In this document: positions 45,394 to 54,664 of the stretch, piece by piece
How positions within the stretch are numbered: position 1 is the first letter of the stretch
How the letters are laid out: each line of letters opens with the position of its first letter
Origin: Halopseudomonas sabulinigri
GTDB taxonomy: Bacteria; Pseudomonadota; Gammaproteobacteria; Pseudomonadales; Pseudomonadaceae
Direction: 5' to 3'
Assembly (NCBI GenBank): GCA_011053055.1
Contig: DRHT01000018.1
Location: 62,001 to 126,000, forward strand
Length of the DNA stretch: 64,000 nt
Position numbers and translations under genes: made by a program
The notes under the pieces: model-generated
The model's database searches: none
The model's input: the letters and a program-made list of their open reading frames with translations, nothing else
What the model was told of the DNA's origin: nothing

Positions 45394-46662
45394 ATGCCGC
45401 GCCGACTTAATGTGTTCCTGCACTTTTGCCGCCATCTTTTGCGTCGCTTTAGTGAGGACCACTGTATCAAAAATGCGGCGGCGCTGACCTACACCACGCT
45501 GTTTGCGGTTGTTCCGGTGATGACCGTTGCTTACGCGATGCTGGCAGCGATTCCCGCATTCGACCAAGTGGGCGGGCAGGTTGAGGAGTTTATCTTCAAG
45601 AATTTTGTGCCTTCCACGGGCGCCGCTCTGCGTGAATATCTGGGTGAGTTTTCCAATCAGGCCAGGCAGCTAACGGGTGTTGGCGTTGCCTTGTTGATGG
45701 TGACGGCGCTGATGATGCTCGTCAATATCGAAAAAGCCTTCAATGCTATTTGGCGCATTCGCCAGCCACGCCGAGGACTGACTAGCTTCCTGCTTTATTG
45801 GGCGGTACTGAGTTTGGGCCCGCTACTGCTGGGGGCGGGTTTCGTTGTTAGTACCTACCTGGCTTCGATGTCTTTCCTGCGTGAGGGGGCGGTGCTGGCG
45901 TTTGCTTGGCAGGCGGTGCTTTATTGGTTGCCGCTGCTATTAAGTGTGGCTGCCTTTACCTTGATCTTTGTTGCGGTGCCAAATACACGTGTGCCGCTGC
46001 GCCACGGCCTGATCGGTGGGGTATTTGTGGCGCTGTTGTTTGAAGGCGCCAAGGCCTGCTTTGCCCTCTACGTCAAACTATTCCCCGGTTATCAGTTGAT
46101 CTATGGTGCCTTTGCCGCGGTCCCCATCTTTCTGCTGTGGATATATATCAGTTGGATGATCATTCTGTTGGGCGCTGAAGTAGTCAGTAACATGGGCAGT
46201 GGCTCTGCCTGGCGACGGCCGGAACATCCGTGGATGATCAACTTGCTGGTTGTGCTACGGGTTTTTCTGCAGGCCCAGCGTAAAGGCCAGCAAGTGGATT
46301 TGGTGCGCGTCAATGACACCGGTTGGATGCTGCATGAAGAGCAATGGATACGGCTTACCGAATGGCTTGAAGTTGAACAGATCATCACGCGCACTCAACA
46401 AGGCAGCTATGTGCTATGTCGCGATCTGGGAACGCTGGAGTTGTCAGCGCTTCTGGAGCGTATGCCGGAGCCGATATTAACCAGTGAACAATTGCCGGCG
46501 GCGGTGATTGGCGCTGGGGAATGGTTTCCGGCGTTTAGTGAAGCTTTGGCCGAAGCTGATGAACAGCGCCGCAAAGCTCTGCATGGCAGCGTGAAGCACT
46601 GGCTGATCGATCCTCAACCGGTAACAACTGTGCCGGAAAATGCGACAGAGCAGGTGTCTTGA
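45394..46662 (+). CDS. yihY: YihY/BrkB family inner-membrane protein
   Basis: 422 residues. The first 280 residues form the six-helix YihY domain: NAAALTYTTLFAVVPVMTVAYAML at the start, NIEKAFNAIWRI, LLPLLLSVAAFTLIFVAVPNTRVPLRHGLIGG and ILLWIYISWMIILLGAEV near 250. A soluble, acidic C-terminal domain of about 140 residues follows, absent from E. coli YihY (290 residues) but seen in Pseudomonas relatives. The family was once mistaken for ribonuclease BN; function is unknown. Ends in TGATG shared with the thioredoxin-like gene. Confidence 0.88.
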   Translation: MPRRLNVFLHFCRHLLRRFSEDHCIKNAAALTYTTLFAVVPVMTVAYAMLAAIPAFDQVGGQVEEFIFKNFVPSTGAALREYLGEFSNQARQLTGVGVALLMVTALMMLVNIEKAFNAIWRIRQPRRGLTSFLLYWAVLSLGPLLLGAGFVVSTYLASMSFLREGAVLAFAWQAVLYWLPLLLSVAAFTLIFVAVPNTRVPLRHGLIGGVFVALLFEGAKACFALYVKLFPGYQLIYGAFAAVPIFLLWIYISWMIILLGAEVVSNMGSGSAWRRPEHPWMINLLVVLRVFLQAQRKGQQVDLVRVNDTGWMLHEEQWIRLTEWLEVEQIITRTQQGSYVLCRDLGTLELSALLERMPEPILTSEQLPAAVIGAGEWFPAFSEALAEADEQRRKALHGSVKHWLIDPQPVTTVPENATEQVS

Positions 46663-47105
46663 TGATGTTTATTCGGCGGGCTTGGTGGGTGCCTATACTA
46701 CTTCTGCTGTTGTCAGCTTGCGGTTCGCCGGAGTGGTTGGATCAACACGGTAATAGCGTTAAGCGTGATGCGTTGAATGGGCATCGAGTCGTGGTCAATT
46801 ACTGGGCGCAATGGTGCGCGCCCTGTCGCGCAGAGCTACCAGAGTTGAATCGTTTGTCTAAAGATTTTCCTGAGGCGCGCATAATCGGCATCGATTTTGA
46901 TGGCGCCACCGGCGACGCTTTGTTGGCAGCCAGTGAAGAGATGGGTATTGAGTTCGCCGTTCTTGGTCAGGATTTTGCTGCTGATCTTGGGTTGGAAAAA
47001 CCGAAAGTTTTGCCCACTACTTACATTCTTGATGAGCAGGGCGAGGTACTGCAAACTTTGCATGGACCGCAGAGCTACGAAGATATTGCCGCGCTACTGA
47101 AATAA
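46662..47105 (+). CDS. TlpA-like thiol:disulfide lipoprotein
   Basis: 147 residues. A lipoprotein signal with lipobox LSAC (C20) anchors it to the envelope; the mature part is a thioredoxin fold with active site WAQWCAPCRAELPEL (CxxC near residues 50-53) and the cis-proline region VLPTTYILDEQG. Reductases of this type keep periplasmic cysteines reduced. It overlaps the yihY-like stop by one base, so it is coupled. The ATG at 46662 was chosen over the preceding TTG. Confidence 0.88.
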   Translation: MMFIRRAWWVPILLLLLSACGSPEWLDQHGNSVKRDALNGHRVVVNYWAQWCAPCRAELPELNRLSKDFPEARIIGIDFDGATGDALLAASEEMGIEFAVLGQDFAADLGLEKPKVLPTTYILDEQGEVLQTLHGPQSYEDIAALLK

Positions 47106-47132
47106 TTTTCCGATTAATCTGGAGAGGTCTAA

Positions 47133-47405
47133 ATGAGCGCGATATGTATGCAGGTAAAGGTTTCCGGCAAGGTGCAAGGCGTTGGCTTTCGCCAGGCAGC
47201 GGTGCAGCAGGCTACCAAACTATCGATCGATGGCTGGGTCCGTAATGAAGACGATGGCACCGTGTCTGCGCTGCTTTGTGGTAACACCGAGGCGGTCGAG
47301 GCAATGCTGGCTTGGCTCGGCAAGGGGCCGTCGAGCGCGCAGGTGGGAGGTCTGGCTGCGAGTAGCTGTGCTTGGCAAGATATTGCGGGTTTCGTGCAAT
47401 TATGA
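47133..47405 (+). CDS. acyP: Acylphosphatase
   Basis: 90 residues, the normal size. It hydrolyses acyl phosphates such as acetyl phosphate. The active-site Arg20 is in GKVQGVGFRQ and Asn38 in DGWVRNEDDGTV, both invariant in the family. It follows the TlpA-like gene by 27 bp on the same strand with a GGAGAGG ribosome site, and is the last gene of the yihY-tlpA-acyP unit. Confidence 0.94.
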   Translation: MSAICMQVKVSGKVQGVGFRQAAVQQATKLSIDGWVRNEDDGTVSALLCGNTEAVEAMLAWLGKGPSSAQVGGLAASSCAWQDIAGFVQL

Positions 47406-47467
47406 ATCCTGCTTAATTCGTCTGGCCTGTCATATCAGATATGCGCTTAAAGGCAGGCGGGTGCTGT

Positions 47468-48034
47468 TTATTCGTTGACGTACCAGTAGGTATACCAGTA
47501 GTCGAGTACCTTATCGGGGTAGCGACTGCTGCCCAAGCTGCCGTTGTAACGTGCAAGGGCCCGGCGCAGGTTGCCATGCTCTTTGTCGAGATAGAACTTG
47601 AGAATGGCGCAGCCATAACGCAGGTTAGTCGCGAGGTCGATGAGGTTGTCTTCGGGCCTGCCCAGTTCTGCTTTCCAAAATGGCATTATCTGCATCACGC
47701 CCTGCGCGCCCACACTGGATAGCGCGTACCGATCAAACAGGCTTTCGGTGTGCATGACCGCGATAACCAGGTCCGGTTTGAGCTTGGCTTGCCGTGCTTC
47801 CTGATGAACCAAGCGCAATAGTGTGAGTCTTTCGCTCTCATCCTTGATGAAAGGTGCTAGCCGAGTCGACATGTCCAACAGCCACACCTCAGCATCGAAC
47901 CGGTCATTAAAACTCTCGGCTTGAGCTATGGTGCGCATCAATTCCGCTTTGAGCTCGGGGTCAACTTGCTCGTTGGCTAATGCCGGTATGGCACTGAGTA
48001 GCGCAAAATAGAAGATCACGATCCGTGTGAGCAT
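47468..48034 (-). CDS. Lytic transglycosylase (SLT domain)
   Basis: 188 residues. A signal peptide (about 1-20) is followed by a single SLT domain: catalytic E97 in MHTESLFDRYALSSVGAQGVMQIMP, then NLRYGCAILKFYLDKEHGNLRRALARYNGSLGSSRYPDKVL. It cleaves peptidoglycan glycan strands to form 1,6-anhydromuramic ends. The small size, without LysM or other modules, resembles MltE/EmtA-type enzymes, but no lipobox is seen. It lies 6 bp downstream of a lipoprotein gene on the same strand, so they probably form an operon with proS. Confidence 0.9.
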   Translation of the reverse strand: MLTRIVIFYFALLSAIPALANEQVDPELKAELMRTIAQAESFNDRFDAEVWLLDMSTRLAPFIKDESERLTLLRLVHQEARQAKLKPDLVIAVMHTESLFDRYALSSVGAQGVMQIMPFWKAELGRPEDNLIDLATNLRYGCAILKFYLDKEHGNLRRALARYNGSLGSSRYPDKVLDYWYTYWYVNE

Positions 48035-48040
48035 CAGCTA

Positions 48041-48724
48041 TTACTCGCTTGGTGTCGCTTCGCCCAAGGCCTGAATGAAGTCACCCTGCAGTTGAGGGTC
48101 ACCGGTGGTCAGCAGAATCAGCATGTTCTCCAGCTGGCTCGCTTCTTCGTTGAGACCCAGAGCGGTGAGCCGCTGCACGCGATGCACCCATTGGTTTACG
48201 TCATCCTCTTCGAGGTTGTCGTAAATTAGCTGCTCTGCTTCCTGCAGCTTGCCGCGCAGATCACGGTCAACCAGCAGCGTGGCTTCGGTTTGAACGCCGG
48301 GGCCAGCGCTGGCGCTCAGATTAATTACCCGCACTTCGTCGAAATCCAACCCTACAAACTCTTCATCCAGCAGGTTCAGGCGCAGTTGGCCGTCCTGGTC
48401 GGTTTGTCGGCTGACCTGAACATTACCCACCACCAGGCTGACCAACTGATTGGCCCAGGGCAAGCTCTGGAACTGGTCCTGTTGATCCAGTTGATTACCA
48501 GTGGCATCGAACTGGGTAAGCGTGAACAAACGGCTTTCGGTTACCTTGACGCTGCGATGCGGTGTATCAAGCACCCGCGGCTCGCCTGCGTCGATGGTCA
48601 GGCTGTGGCTAACCAGCTCCCGTTCGATGCGACCACCAGCCGGCTCGTTGCCGGCAGGCTGGTTAGCACAGGCCTGCAGCAGCGCCAGTGCGGCGCCAGC
48701 CCAAGCCAGTCGGGCATATTTCAT
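48041..48724 (-). CDS. Putative lipoprotein of unknown function
   Basis: About 227 residues from the methionine at 48724 (MKYARLAWAGAALALLQAC), which gives a standard lipoprotein signal with lipobox LQAC. The mature part has no recognised domain: a beta-rich middle (LTQFDATGNQLDQQDQFQSL) and a helical, acidic end (LIYDNLEEDDVNQWVHRVQRL). It starts 20 bp after proS and ends 6 bp before the transglycosylase gene, suggesting co-transcription; envelope location is inferred from the signal. Two upstream in-frame ATGs overlap the proS stop and are less likely. Confidence 0.75.
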   Translation of the reverse strand: MKYARLAWAGAALALLQACANQPAGNEPAGGRIERELVSHSLTIDAGEPRVLDTPHRSVKVTESRLFTLTQFDATGNQLDQQDQFQSLPWANQLVSLVVGNVQVSRQTDQDGQLRLNLLDEEFVGLDFDEVRVINLSASAGPGVQTEATLLVDRDLRGKLQEAEQLIYDNLEEDDVNQWVHRVQRLTALGLNEEASQLENMLILLTTGDPQLQGDFIQALGEATPSE

Positions 48725-48744
48725 AGTGCTGTTGGCCATCTCCA

Positions 48745-50478
48745 TCAAGCTTTCTGCAACCTGGTAAGCAGGTGATCCAGCATCGCATCTGCAGCAACCG
48801 TGGTCGCCTCCTGATCACGGCGGAATTTATATTCCAGTTGGCCGTCCGCCAGCCCGCGATCGCTAATGACAACGCGATGCGGAATGCCAATCAGGTCCAT
48901 GTCGGCGAACTTAACGCCGGGGGATACTTTCTTGTCGCGGTCATCCAGTAGTACCTCTACACCGGCTTTAAGCAGTCCGTCATACAGCGCCTGAGTGGCT
49001 TGCTGTACCGCTTCGGAGCGTTCCAGCTTCATAGGGATCAGGGCGACCTGGAAAGGTGCTAGTGCATCGGGCCACAGGATGCCGCGTTCGTCGTAATTCT
49101 GCTCAATGGCTGCGGCAACTACACGGGAAACGCCGATGCCGTAGCAACCCATATCCAGGGTGGCGGTTTTACCTTGCTCGTTAAGTACGGTGCAGTTCAT
49201 CGCCTGACTGTACTTTTGACCCAATTGGAAGATGTGGCCGACTTCGATGCCGCGCTTGATGATCAGCGTGCCGTCGCCGTCTGGGCTGGTATCGCCTTCG
49301 ATTACGTTGCGCAGGTCGGCTACATCGTCAAACTGGGCATCGCGCTCCCAGTTGACGCCGGTGTAATGCTTGCCATCCTGGTTAGCGCCACAGACAAAAT
49401 CGGCAAGATGTGCGGCGCTATGGTCGGCGATGACTTTGATATCCATGCCGACGGGGCCGATAGAGCCGGGTTTGCAGCCAATGGCCGCCACTATTTGGCT
49501 TTCGGCGGCTAAGGTCAGCGGCGCTTTAATAGCGGGATGATTTTCAGCCTTGATTTCGTTTAACTCATGGTCACCGCGCAAAACCAGAGCGACCAACCCC
49601 TGAGGCTTCTCTTCTTCTTCAGCTGCCAGCACAATCAAGGTTTTCACTGATTGGTTAGCGGGCAGCTTCAGAAAGCTGCTGACGGCTTCAATGGTGAATT
49701 GATCCGGAGTATCGACCAGCACTTTTTGTTGGCTGGGGGCAGGGCGCTCACCCTGCGGCAACTGCGCCGTCGCTTTTTCCATATTCGCGGCGTAGTTGCC
49801 ACTGTCGGAGAACACGATGGCATCTTCGCCTGACTCGGCAAGCACATGAAACTCATGTGAGCCTTCGCCACCAATGGAGCCGTTGTCAGCCACCACAGGA
49901 CGGAAATCCAGACCCAGGCGGGTGAATATATTGCAGTAGGCTTGGTACATGCCGTCGTAGGTCTGCTGCAGAGATTCTTGACCGATGTGAAAGGAATAGG
50001 CGTCCTTCATCAAAAATTCCCGACCGCGCATCAAGCCAAAACGCGGGCGAATTTCGTCGCGGAATTTGGTTTGAACCTGATATAGGTTGATTGGCAGCTG
50101 CCGGTAGCTGGAAATTTCGTTGCGTACCAGATCAGTAATAACTTCTTCGTGGGTCGGGCCGACACAGAATTCGCGATCATGCCGATCTTTAAGGCGCAAT
50201 AATTCAGGGCCGTACTGTTCCCAGCGACCCGATTCCTGCCACAGTTCGGCAGGTTGAATGGCGGGCATGAGTACTTCCAGGCCGCCTGCTTTGTCCATCT
50301 CGTCGCGCACCACCGCTTCTACCTTGCGTAGAACGCGTAATCCCATCGGCAGCCAGGTATAGAGCCCGGATGCGATCTTGCGGATCATGCCGGCACGCAG
50401 CATCAACTGGTGACTGATGACGGTGGCGTCGGAAGGTGTTTCCTTCAGGGTGGAAATCAAATATTGGCTGGTACGCAT
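48745..50478 (-). CDS. proS: Prolyl-tRNA synthetase
   Basis: 577 residues, bacterial-type ProRS with the inserted editing domain (about 225-400) that clears Ala-tRNA(Pro). Class II motif 2 shows as [20 protein letters not shown] and DAYSFH near residues 140-160, and motif 3 as [20 protein letters not shown] near 440. The anticodon-binding domain occupies the last 110 residues. It is the first gene of a minus-strand run with the lipoprotein and transglycosylase genes. The spacer to the porin gene holds that gene's terminator. Confidence 0.97.
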   Translation of the reverse strand: MRTSQYLISTLKETPSDATVISHQLMLRAGMIRKIASGLYTWLPMGLRVLRKVEAVVRDEMDKAGGLEVLMPAIQPAELWQESGRWEQYGPELLRLKDRHDREFCVGPTHEEVITDLVRNEISSYRQLPINLYQVQTKFRDEIRPRFGLMRGREFLMKDAYSFHIGQESLQQTYDGMYQAYCNIFTRLGLDFRPVVADNGSIGGEGSHEFHVLAESGEDAIVFSDSGNYAANMEKATAQLPQGERPAPSQQKVLVDTPDQFTIEAVSSFLKLPANQSVKTLIVLAAEEEEKPQGLVALVLRGDHELNEIKAENHPAIKAPLTLAAESQIVAAIGCKPGSIGPVGMDIKVIADHSAAHLADFVCGANQDGKHYTGVNWERDAQFDDVADLRNVIEGDTSPDGDGTLIIKRGIEVGHIFQLGQKYSQAMNCTVLNEQGKTATLDMGCYGIGVSRVVAAAIEQNYDERGILWPDALAPFQVALIPMKLERSEAVQQATQALYDGLLKAGVEVLLDDRDKKVSPGVKFADMDLIGIPHRVVISDRGLADGQLEYKFRRDQEATTVAADAMLDHLLTRLQKA

Positions 50479-50587
50479 GGGCGAGGCTTGTCCTGGAATT
50501 GCGGGCAGATATGGCCGGTATTGTACGATTGTGCCGAGGTGGCGTACAGCCTGCCCGGCAGACTTGATTGGAAGGGGGGCTAATAAT

Positions 50588-50615
50588 AAAAAACCCGGCC
50601 GAAGCCGGGTTTTTT
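50588..50615 (-). terminator. Terminator of the porin gene
   Basis: CCCGGC, loop CGAA, GCCGGG (50594-50609) flanked by A6 and T6. It lies 15 bp after the porin stop. Confidence 0.92.
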
Positions 50616-50630
50616 ATACAGCCTGGTTGC

Positions 50631-51890
50631 TTAGAGCAGGTTCCAGGTGTAACCAACGATCAGACGGTTCTCGTCGACGTCACCGCCGTCAAGTGCCGCG
50701 TCCTGACGGACGGTAGCATTACGCCAGCGCACGTTTAGGCCTTCCAGTGTGCCGTTCTGTACGGTGTACTTCAGCTCGCTGTCACGTTCCCAGCGAGAGT
50801 CGCGCTGAGTGCCAGTGGATACGGTATCAATGTCGGTACCGGTGATATAACGAGTCATGAAGCTCAAGCCGGGAATACCCAAGCCTTCGAAGTCATAATC
50901 GTAACGAGCTTGATAAGATTTCTCGTCCTTGGCATTGAAATCCAGATACTGGATAGAGTTGGCCAGGAAGATGTCGCCGTCGGTGTAGTAGTAACCCGCG
51001 TCCCCGTCCATCTGTTGGTATGCGACGCCGAAGGCGTGATGGCCAGCACCCAAAGTAAATGCTAAGGAAGCAGCCTGGTTGTCAACTTCTTGACCGTCAG
51101 CGTTGTTCTCGTCACTGGTGTCGTAGAAAGCGAAGTTTGTGTTCAGGCTCAAAGCGTCGCTAAGCGGGAGAGTCCAGTCAGCACCTACGAAGTAACGATC
51201 GTAAAAATCTTCAGCGTCAGCACCGTACAGAGTAGCGCTGAGGTTGTCAGTGAACGTGTAAGTACCGCCTAAGTAGGTCAGGTCTTCGCCTTCACGGATT
51301 GCGCCGTCAGTTTCGCTGGAGCTGTTCATCTCACTACGGTCAGTCAGGCGGCCGGCTTCAACAAACAGAGCGTCAATCGAGTTGTTGGTGATGCTGTAAC
51401 CTTCGTAGTGGTTAGGCAGCAGACGCGAGTCGTCATAGGCTGCAACCGGGTTTTCCGGGAAGTGCACGCCGTAACGCAGGATGGTGTCATCCAGAATCGC
51501 CATTTTAGCTGCGCCACGGATTTGAGAGTACTCGGCAGGTGCACTCAGATCGTCTTCCTGAGGCAGCAGACCAGTGCCGGAGCGACCGCGACCGCTGTCC
51601 AGCTTGATGCCCATAGAGGCAACTACGTCGGCGCCGAAGCCGATGGGGCCCTGGGTGAAGCCGGACTCGAAGTTCATCAGCATGCTGGTAGCGGATTCTT
51701 CGCGCTTGCCAATGCCGTTACTATCAACGCCATCGCGGAAGTCACGGTTGAAATAAACGGTACGGTTGTAAAGTGTGGCTGAAGCGCCTTCAACGAAGCC
51801 TTCGCCTTCTGCCATTACGTTGCCAGCCAGCATGCCGTTACCAGCTGCTACCGCGAGTGCAAGAGAACTCCACTTAACTGCGTTTTTCAT
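50631..51890 (-). CDS. OprD family outer-membrane porin (OprQ-like)
   Basis: 419 residues. A signal peptide of about 27 residues (LALAVAAGNGMLAGNVMA) precedes an 18-stranded OprD-type barrel with alternating aromatic and polar strands. Family features are FVEGASATLYNRTVYFNRDF near the start, the ILRYGVHFPENPVAAYDDSRLLPNHYEGYSI segment and a C-terminal strand NRLIVGYTWNLL. OprD porins pass amino acids, organic acids or sugars. The position next to proS and near slyX matches oprQ (PA0958) as I recall. The last residue is Leu rather than the usual Phe. GGAG precedes the ATG. Confidence 0.9.
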   Translation of the reverse strand: MKNAVKWSSLALAVAAGNGMLAGNVMAEGEGFVEGASATLYNRTVYFNRDFRDGVDSNGIGKREESATSMLMNFESGFTQGPIGFGADVVASMGIKLDSGRGRSGTGLLPQEDDLSAPAEYSQIRGAAKMAILDDTILRYGVHFPENPVAAYDDSRLLPNHYEGYSITNNSIDALFVEAGRLTDRSEMNSSSETDGAIREGEDLTYLGGTYTFTDNLSATLYGADAEDFYDRYFVGADWTLPLSDALSLNTNFAFYDTSDENNADGQEVDNQAASLAFTLGAGHHAFGVAYQQMDGDAGYYYTDGDIFLANSIQYLDFNAKDEKSYQARYDYDFEGLGIPGLSFMTRYITGTDIDTVSTGTQRDSRWERDSELKYTVQNGTLEGLNVRWRNATVRQDAALDGGDVDENRLIVGYTWNLL

Positions 51891-51971
51891 TGATGTGCTC
51901 CTAGAGATAAAAAAACTTCGAGGCTCTTATAGGCCCAGTATTCAGGTTTTCGCATTACATTAAAGCATCAA

Positions 51972-52000
51972 AGTATAGTATGTGAAAGCAAGCGCTTGAA
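51972..52000 (-). promoter_or_regulatory. Possible promoter of the porin gene with an overlapping palindrome
   Basis: On the minus strand TTCAAG (from 52000) and TATACT (from 51977) are 17 bp apart. The perfect 10-bp palindrome CAAGCGCTTG (51989-51998) overlaps the -35 side and could be an operator. The start would leave an 80-nt leader. Confidence 0.4.
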
Positions 52001-52165
52001 AAACAGTACCTTGTCGACCTGAGTTTATAAAGCATCGAGCGCGTGTTATCGAGTTTTTTGTTCGTTTTTGTGAACAGGCTGTAGCTAATGACGGTGTTTA
52101 ATGAGCTTTTGTATAATTTTTGAGACGCATTCACAAGTAGTTCATCGACTTATGGGAGTTTGCCG

Positions 52166-52597
52166 ATGTTTGAGTTGCATCCTCAGTTGGATAAAGATTG
52201 CCTGGTCTTGGGCGATTTTCCGTTGTGCAGGCTTTTGTTAAACAATGATTCTCACTATCCATGGTTTATTCTGGTACCGCGGCGGGAACAAATAACAGAG
52301 GTATTTGAACTCGACGAACAAGACCAGTTGCAACTGCATCGAGAGTCGCTTCATCTGTCGCGAGTTCTGCATGATGTATTCCGTGCGGATAAGTTAAATG
52401 TGGCTGCGCTAGGTAATATGGTTAGTCAGTTACACGTGCACCATATAGTGCGTTATCGAGAAGATGCAGCGTGGCCTGCACCGGTTTGGGGCAAGTTCTC
52501 CGCGACGGCCTACGAGCCTGCAGAGGTGCTGAAGTTGCTCGAACCGTTACGTTTGAGGCTTGCGGAAGGATTTAAGTTTGCGGAGTTGATTTTATGA
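52166..52597 (+). CDS. HIT domain protein
   Basis: 143 residues. The histidine-triad segment SQLHVHHIVRYREDAAWPAPVWG lies near residues 92-114, with an N-terminal CLVLGDFPLCRLLLNN strand and YPWFILVPRR, typical of the small bacterial HIT branch. HIT proteins hydrolyse nucleoside phosphoramidates or dinucleotide polyphosphates. The ATG at 52166 has GGGAG 7 nt upstream; a TTG two codons earlier is less likely. Overlaps slyX by 4 bp (ATGA), so the two form an operon. Confidence 0.88.
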   Translation: MFELHPQLDKDCLVLGDFPLCRLLLNNDSHYPWFILVPRREQITEVFELDEQDQLQLHRESLHLSRVLHDVFRADKLNVAALGNMVSQLHVHHIVRYREDAAWPAPVWGKFSATAYEPAEVLKLLEPLRLRLAEGFKFAELIL

Positions 52598-52821
52598 GCA
52601 CGGAAGAGTCACGCGTATTGCAAGCGCGATTGGATGAGCTTGAAACGCGCCTGGCGTTTCAAGACGACACTATTCAAAGTCTTAATGACGCCTTGGGGCA
52701 GCAGCAAATAGCATTGGATAGGATGCGTCGATCACTTGAGTTGGTTGCCAAGCGTCAGACGGATATGGCCTCTATGATGCCTGGCGACACTGAAGATGAT
52801 CAGCCACCGCCACATTATTAA
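52594..52821 (+). CDS. slyX: SlyX family protein
   Basis: 75 residues, almost entirely a heptad coiled coil (LDELETRLAFQDDTIQSLNDAL) with the SlyX end DDQPPPHY. Function unknown despite its frequent location beside slyD or, in Pseudomonas, HIT genes. Its start overlaps the HIT stop by 4 bp. Confidence 0.93.
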   Translation: MSTEESRVLQARLDELETRLAFQDDTIQSLNDALGQQQIALDRMRRSLELVAKRQTDMASMMPGDTEDDQPPPHY

Positions 52822-52947
52822 GGATCTGCTGGGCGGTTGCGGGGGGAGGGGCTAATTAAGTTGCTGCGGAAAATAACGCACTAGGATGGTGCGTAGATAA
52901 AGCGAAAGGTTGCCGAGCTGACCACTCGACAACCTCAATTGCTGCGT

Positions 52948-53601
52948 TTAGTTGATGATGTCAACCTGTTCAGCCTGCAGACCTTTCTCCCGTTCAGCGA
53001 CGACATAGCTGACACGCTGGCCTTCCTGCAAAAAGCGATGACCTTCGCCTTGAATGGCGCGGAAGTGCACGAAGATGTCGGAGCCTGAGTCGCGTGAGAT
53101 AAAGCCAAAACCCTTGTTCGTATTGAACCACTTCACGGTACCGCTTTCCCGTTTTTCGCCTTTGCTGGCTTTTGCGGGTTTTGGTGTTTTGATTTTGGGT
53201 TGTTTCGGGGCTGCTGCACGACGGCGTGCGAGCAAAGTGTTTAGTTCACAGCCCAAAACTAGCAAGGTGTGTAGGCAGACGCCCACGATGCTCATGCTGA
53301 GTGCCCAGATTGCGATGGTGGCGATACGGCTATCGATCAGCAACGCGCTGAAAGGAATACATGCAGCGATGATCAACAGCGCGGAACCTAGCATGGCGAT
53401 AGCGCCGGGCAGGCCGTTGGTAGCGTGGTCACGCTGATTATATTGTTGCAGGTTGATCAAGCCGGTCAGTAGGGCGAGTAACCCCAGGTGATTGATCGGG
53501 CTGCTTTCGGTCAGGAAGGGAATAACGCTGTAGAGGCCGGCAAGAAGCGCCGCGAGACCAATGGTTAAATGCAGGTAACGAAGAATTTTCAAAATGTTCA
53601 C
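52948..53601 (-). CDS. Membrane-anchored cold-shock domain protein
   Basis: 217 residues with an uncommon architecture: four hydrophobic helices (about 8-27, 36-52, 65-85, 92-118), a basic linker rich in Lys, Pro and Ala, and then a complete cold-shock domain (about 150-217) with [19 protein letters not shown] and [10 protein letters not shown], the RNP1 and RNP2 RNA-binding motifs. The CSD would face the cytoplasm and tether single-stranded nucleic acid to the inner membrane. It corresponds in position to PA0961, annotated as a cold-shock protein. Between slyX (convergent) and dps. Confidence 0.9.
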   Translation of the reverse strand: MNILKILRYLHLTIGLAALLAGLYSVIPFLTESSPINHLGLLALLTGLINLQQYNQRDHATNGLPGAIAMLGSALLIIAACIPFSALLIDSRIATIAIWALSMSIVGVCLHTLLVLGCELNTLLARRRAAAPKQPKIKTPKPAKASKGEKRESGTVKWFNTNKGFGFISRDSGSDIFVHFRAIQGEGHRFLQEGQRVSYVVAEREKGLQAEQVDIIN

Positions 53602-53745
53602 CCTGAATACATAGATGGTAGTGCTGCGAAGTTAATGGAGCGGCCGGATAGTTGGTTTAGCCGCGCCGCACTCTAACCTGAAATCAGCTTTGCTACCAAG
53701 GTATATCAGGGGGCGCTGGCGGCCCCTGCCGCCAGCATGCAGTGC

Positions 53746-54216
53746 TCAGCTCTCGAGCAAACTGCGGAGCATCCAAGCGGTTTTCTCATGGGTCTGCATG
53801 CGCTGTGTGAGCAGGTCAGCAGTGGGCTCATCATGAGTTTCGTCACAGATAGGGAAGATGCTGCGAGATGTGCGCACGCAGGCTTCGTGACCTTCTACCA
53901 GGAGCTTGATCATTTCCTTGGCTTCGGGCACGCCGTCTTCCTCTTTAATGGAACTCAGCTCGACAAACTGCTTGTAAGTGCCGGGCGCCGGAAAGCCAAG
54001 TGTACGGATGCGTTCAGCGATATCATCGACCGCCAGTGCTAGCTCGTTATAGTGAGTCTCAAACATCAGGTGTAGGGTCTGAAACATCGGCCCTTTTACA
54101 TTCCAATGGAAATTATGAGTCTTCAGATAAAGCGTATAGGTATCAGCCAGCAGGTGTGACAGTCCGTCCGCGATTTTTCCGCGGTCTGCTTCGGTAATGC
54201 CGATATCGATTTTCAT
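53746..54216 (-). CDS. dps: Dps/ferritin-like DNA-protection protein
   Basis: 156 residues. Dps dodecamers oxidise and store iron using hydrogen peroxide, protecting DNA. The inter-subunit ferroxidase ligands are in [43 protein letters not shown] (His, His, Asp, Glu). The N-terminal tail is short and not lysine-rich, so DNA binding may be weak. The second of two adjacent ATGs was chosen because AAGGAG then has proper spacing. A 445-bp hairpin-rich gap separates it from the divergent aspS. Confidence 0.92.
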   Translation of the reverse strand: MKIDIGITEADRGKIADGLSHLLADTYTLYLKTHNFHWNVKGPMFQTLHLMFETHYNELALAVDDIAERIRTLGFPAPGTYKQFVELSSIKEEDGVPEAKEMIKLLVEGHEACVRTSRSIFPICDETHDEPTADLLTQRMQTHEKTAWMLRSLLES

Positions 54217-54219
54217 CAT

Positions 54220-54664
54220 GGCTCCTTGCGTTGTTTAACAGGTGTTTTGACTCATTTTCTGAGTCGCCGTGCCCCTTTCTCTAGTGCTGAGCTTGGCACG
54301 GTTGAATGAATGTGGTCTCAAACTTGGATCAGCAAAGTGCGCTTCAGTTCCGATAACCGCAGACATTTTATTTTGACGCTGAGATGAGGTCGGCCGCTTT
54401 AGTCTGCCTCCTCGCGCTCGCTGGCATGCGCTTGAAAGCGCATTCTGTTTAGTGCGTACCCCAGCAATTTGTGTTGCTTACGCACTCGTTAGCTCCCGTC
54501 CTGCGCTGGTGCGCAGCAATCAGCCGCAAGCCGCTACGGTTAGGTCTCCCCTTGGTGGCAGGTTTTCGGGTATATTATGCCGTTTTTATCCGCGCACCAG
54601 TTCAGCGGCATAAGCCGGTGCTTTCGGATACGTCCATTTTGCCGATCACAGGAAGCACCACACC
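54220..54664. other. Hairpin-rich intergenic region between dps and aspS
   Basis: No gene is seen. Strong inverted repeats follow one another: GACTCA/TGAGTC (54251-54267), CGTGCC/GGCACG (about 54270-54300), ATGCGCTT-GA-AAGCGCAT (54426-54443) followed by CTGTTTA, and a long two-part stem AGTGCGTA...AGCAA-TTTGTG-TTGCT-TACGCACT (54451-54486). A -10-like TATATTAT is at 54571-54578, and a GCACC/GGTGC leader hairpin enclosing CGGC-ATAA-GCCG lies at about 54596-54623 before aspS. This could include a small RNA or an aspS leader. Confidence 0.5.

Noticed and set aside
54445..54490. Integron attC-like structure
   Set aside because: The long stem lacks the RYYYAAC/GTTRRRY core pair and there is no integrase or cassette gene.
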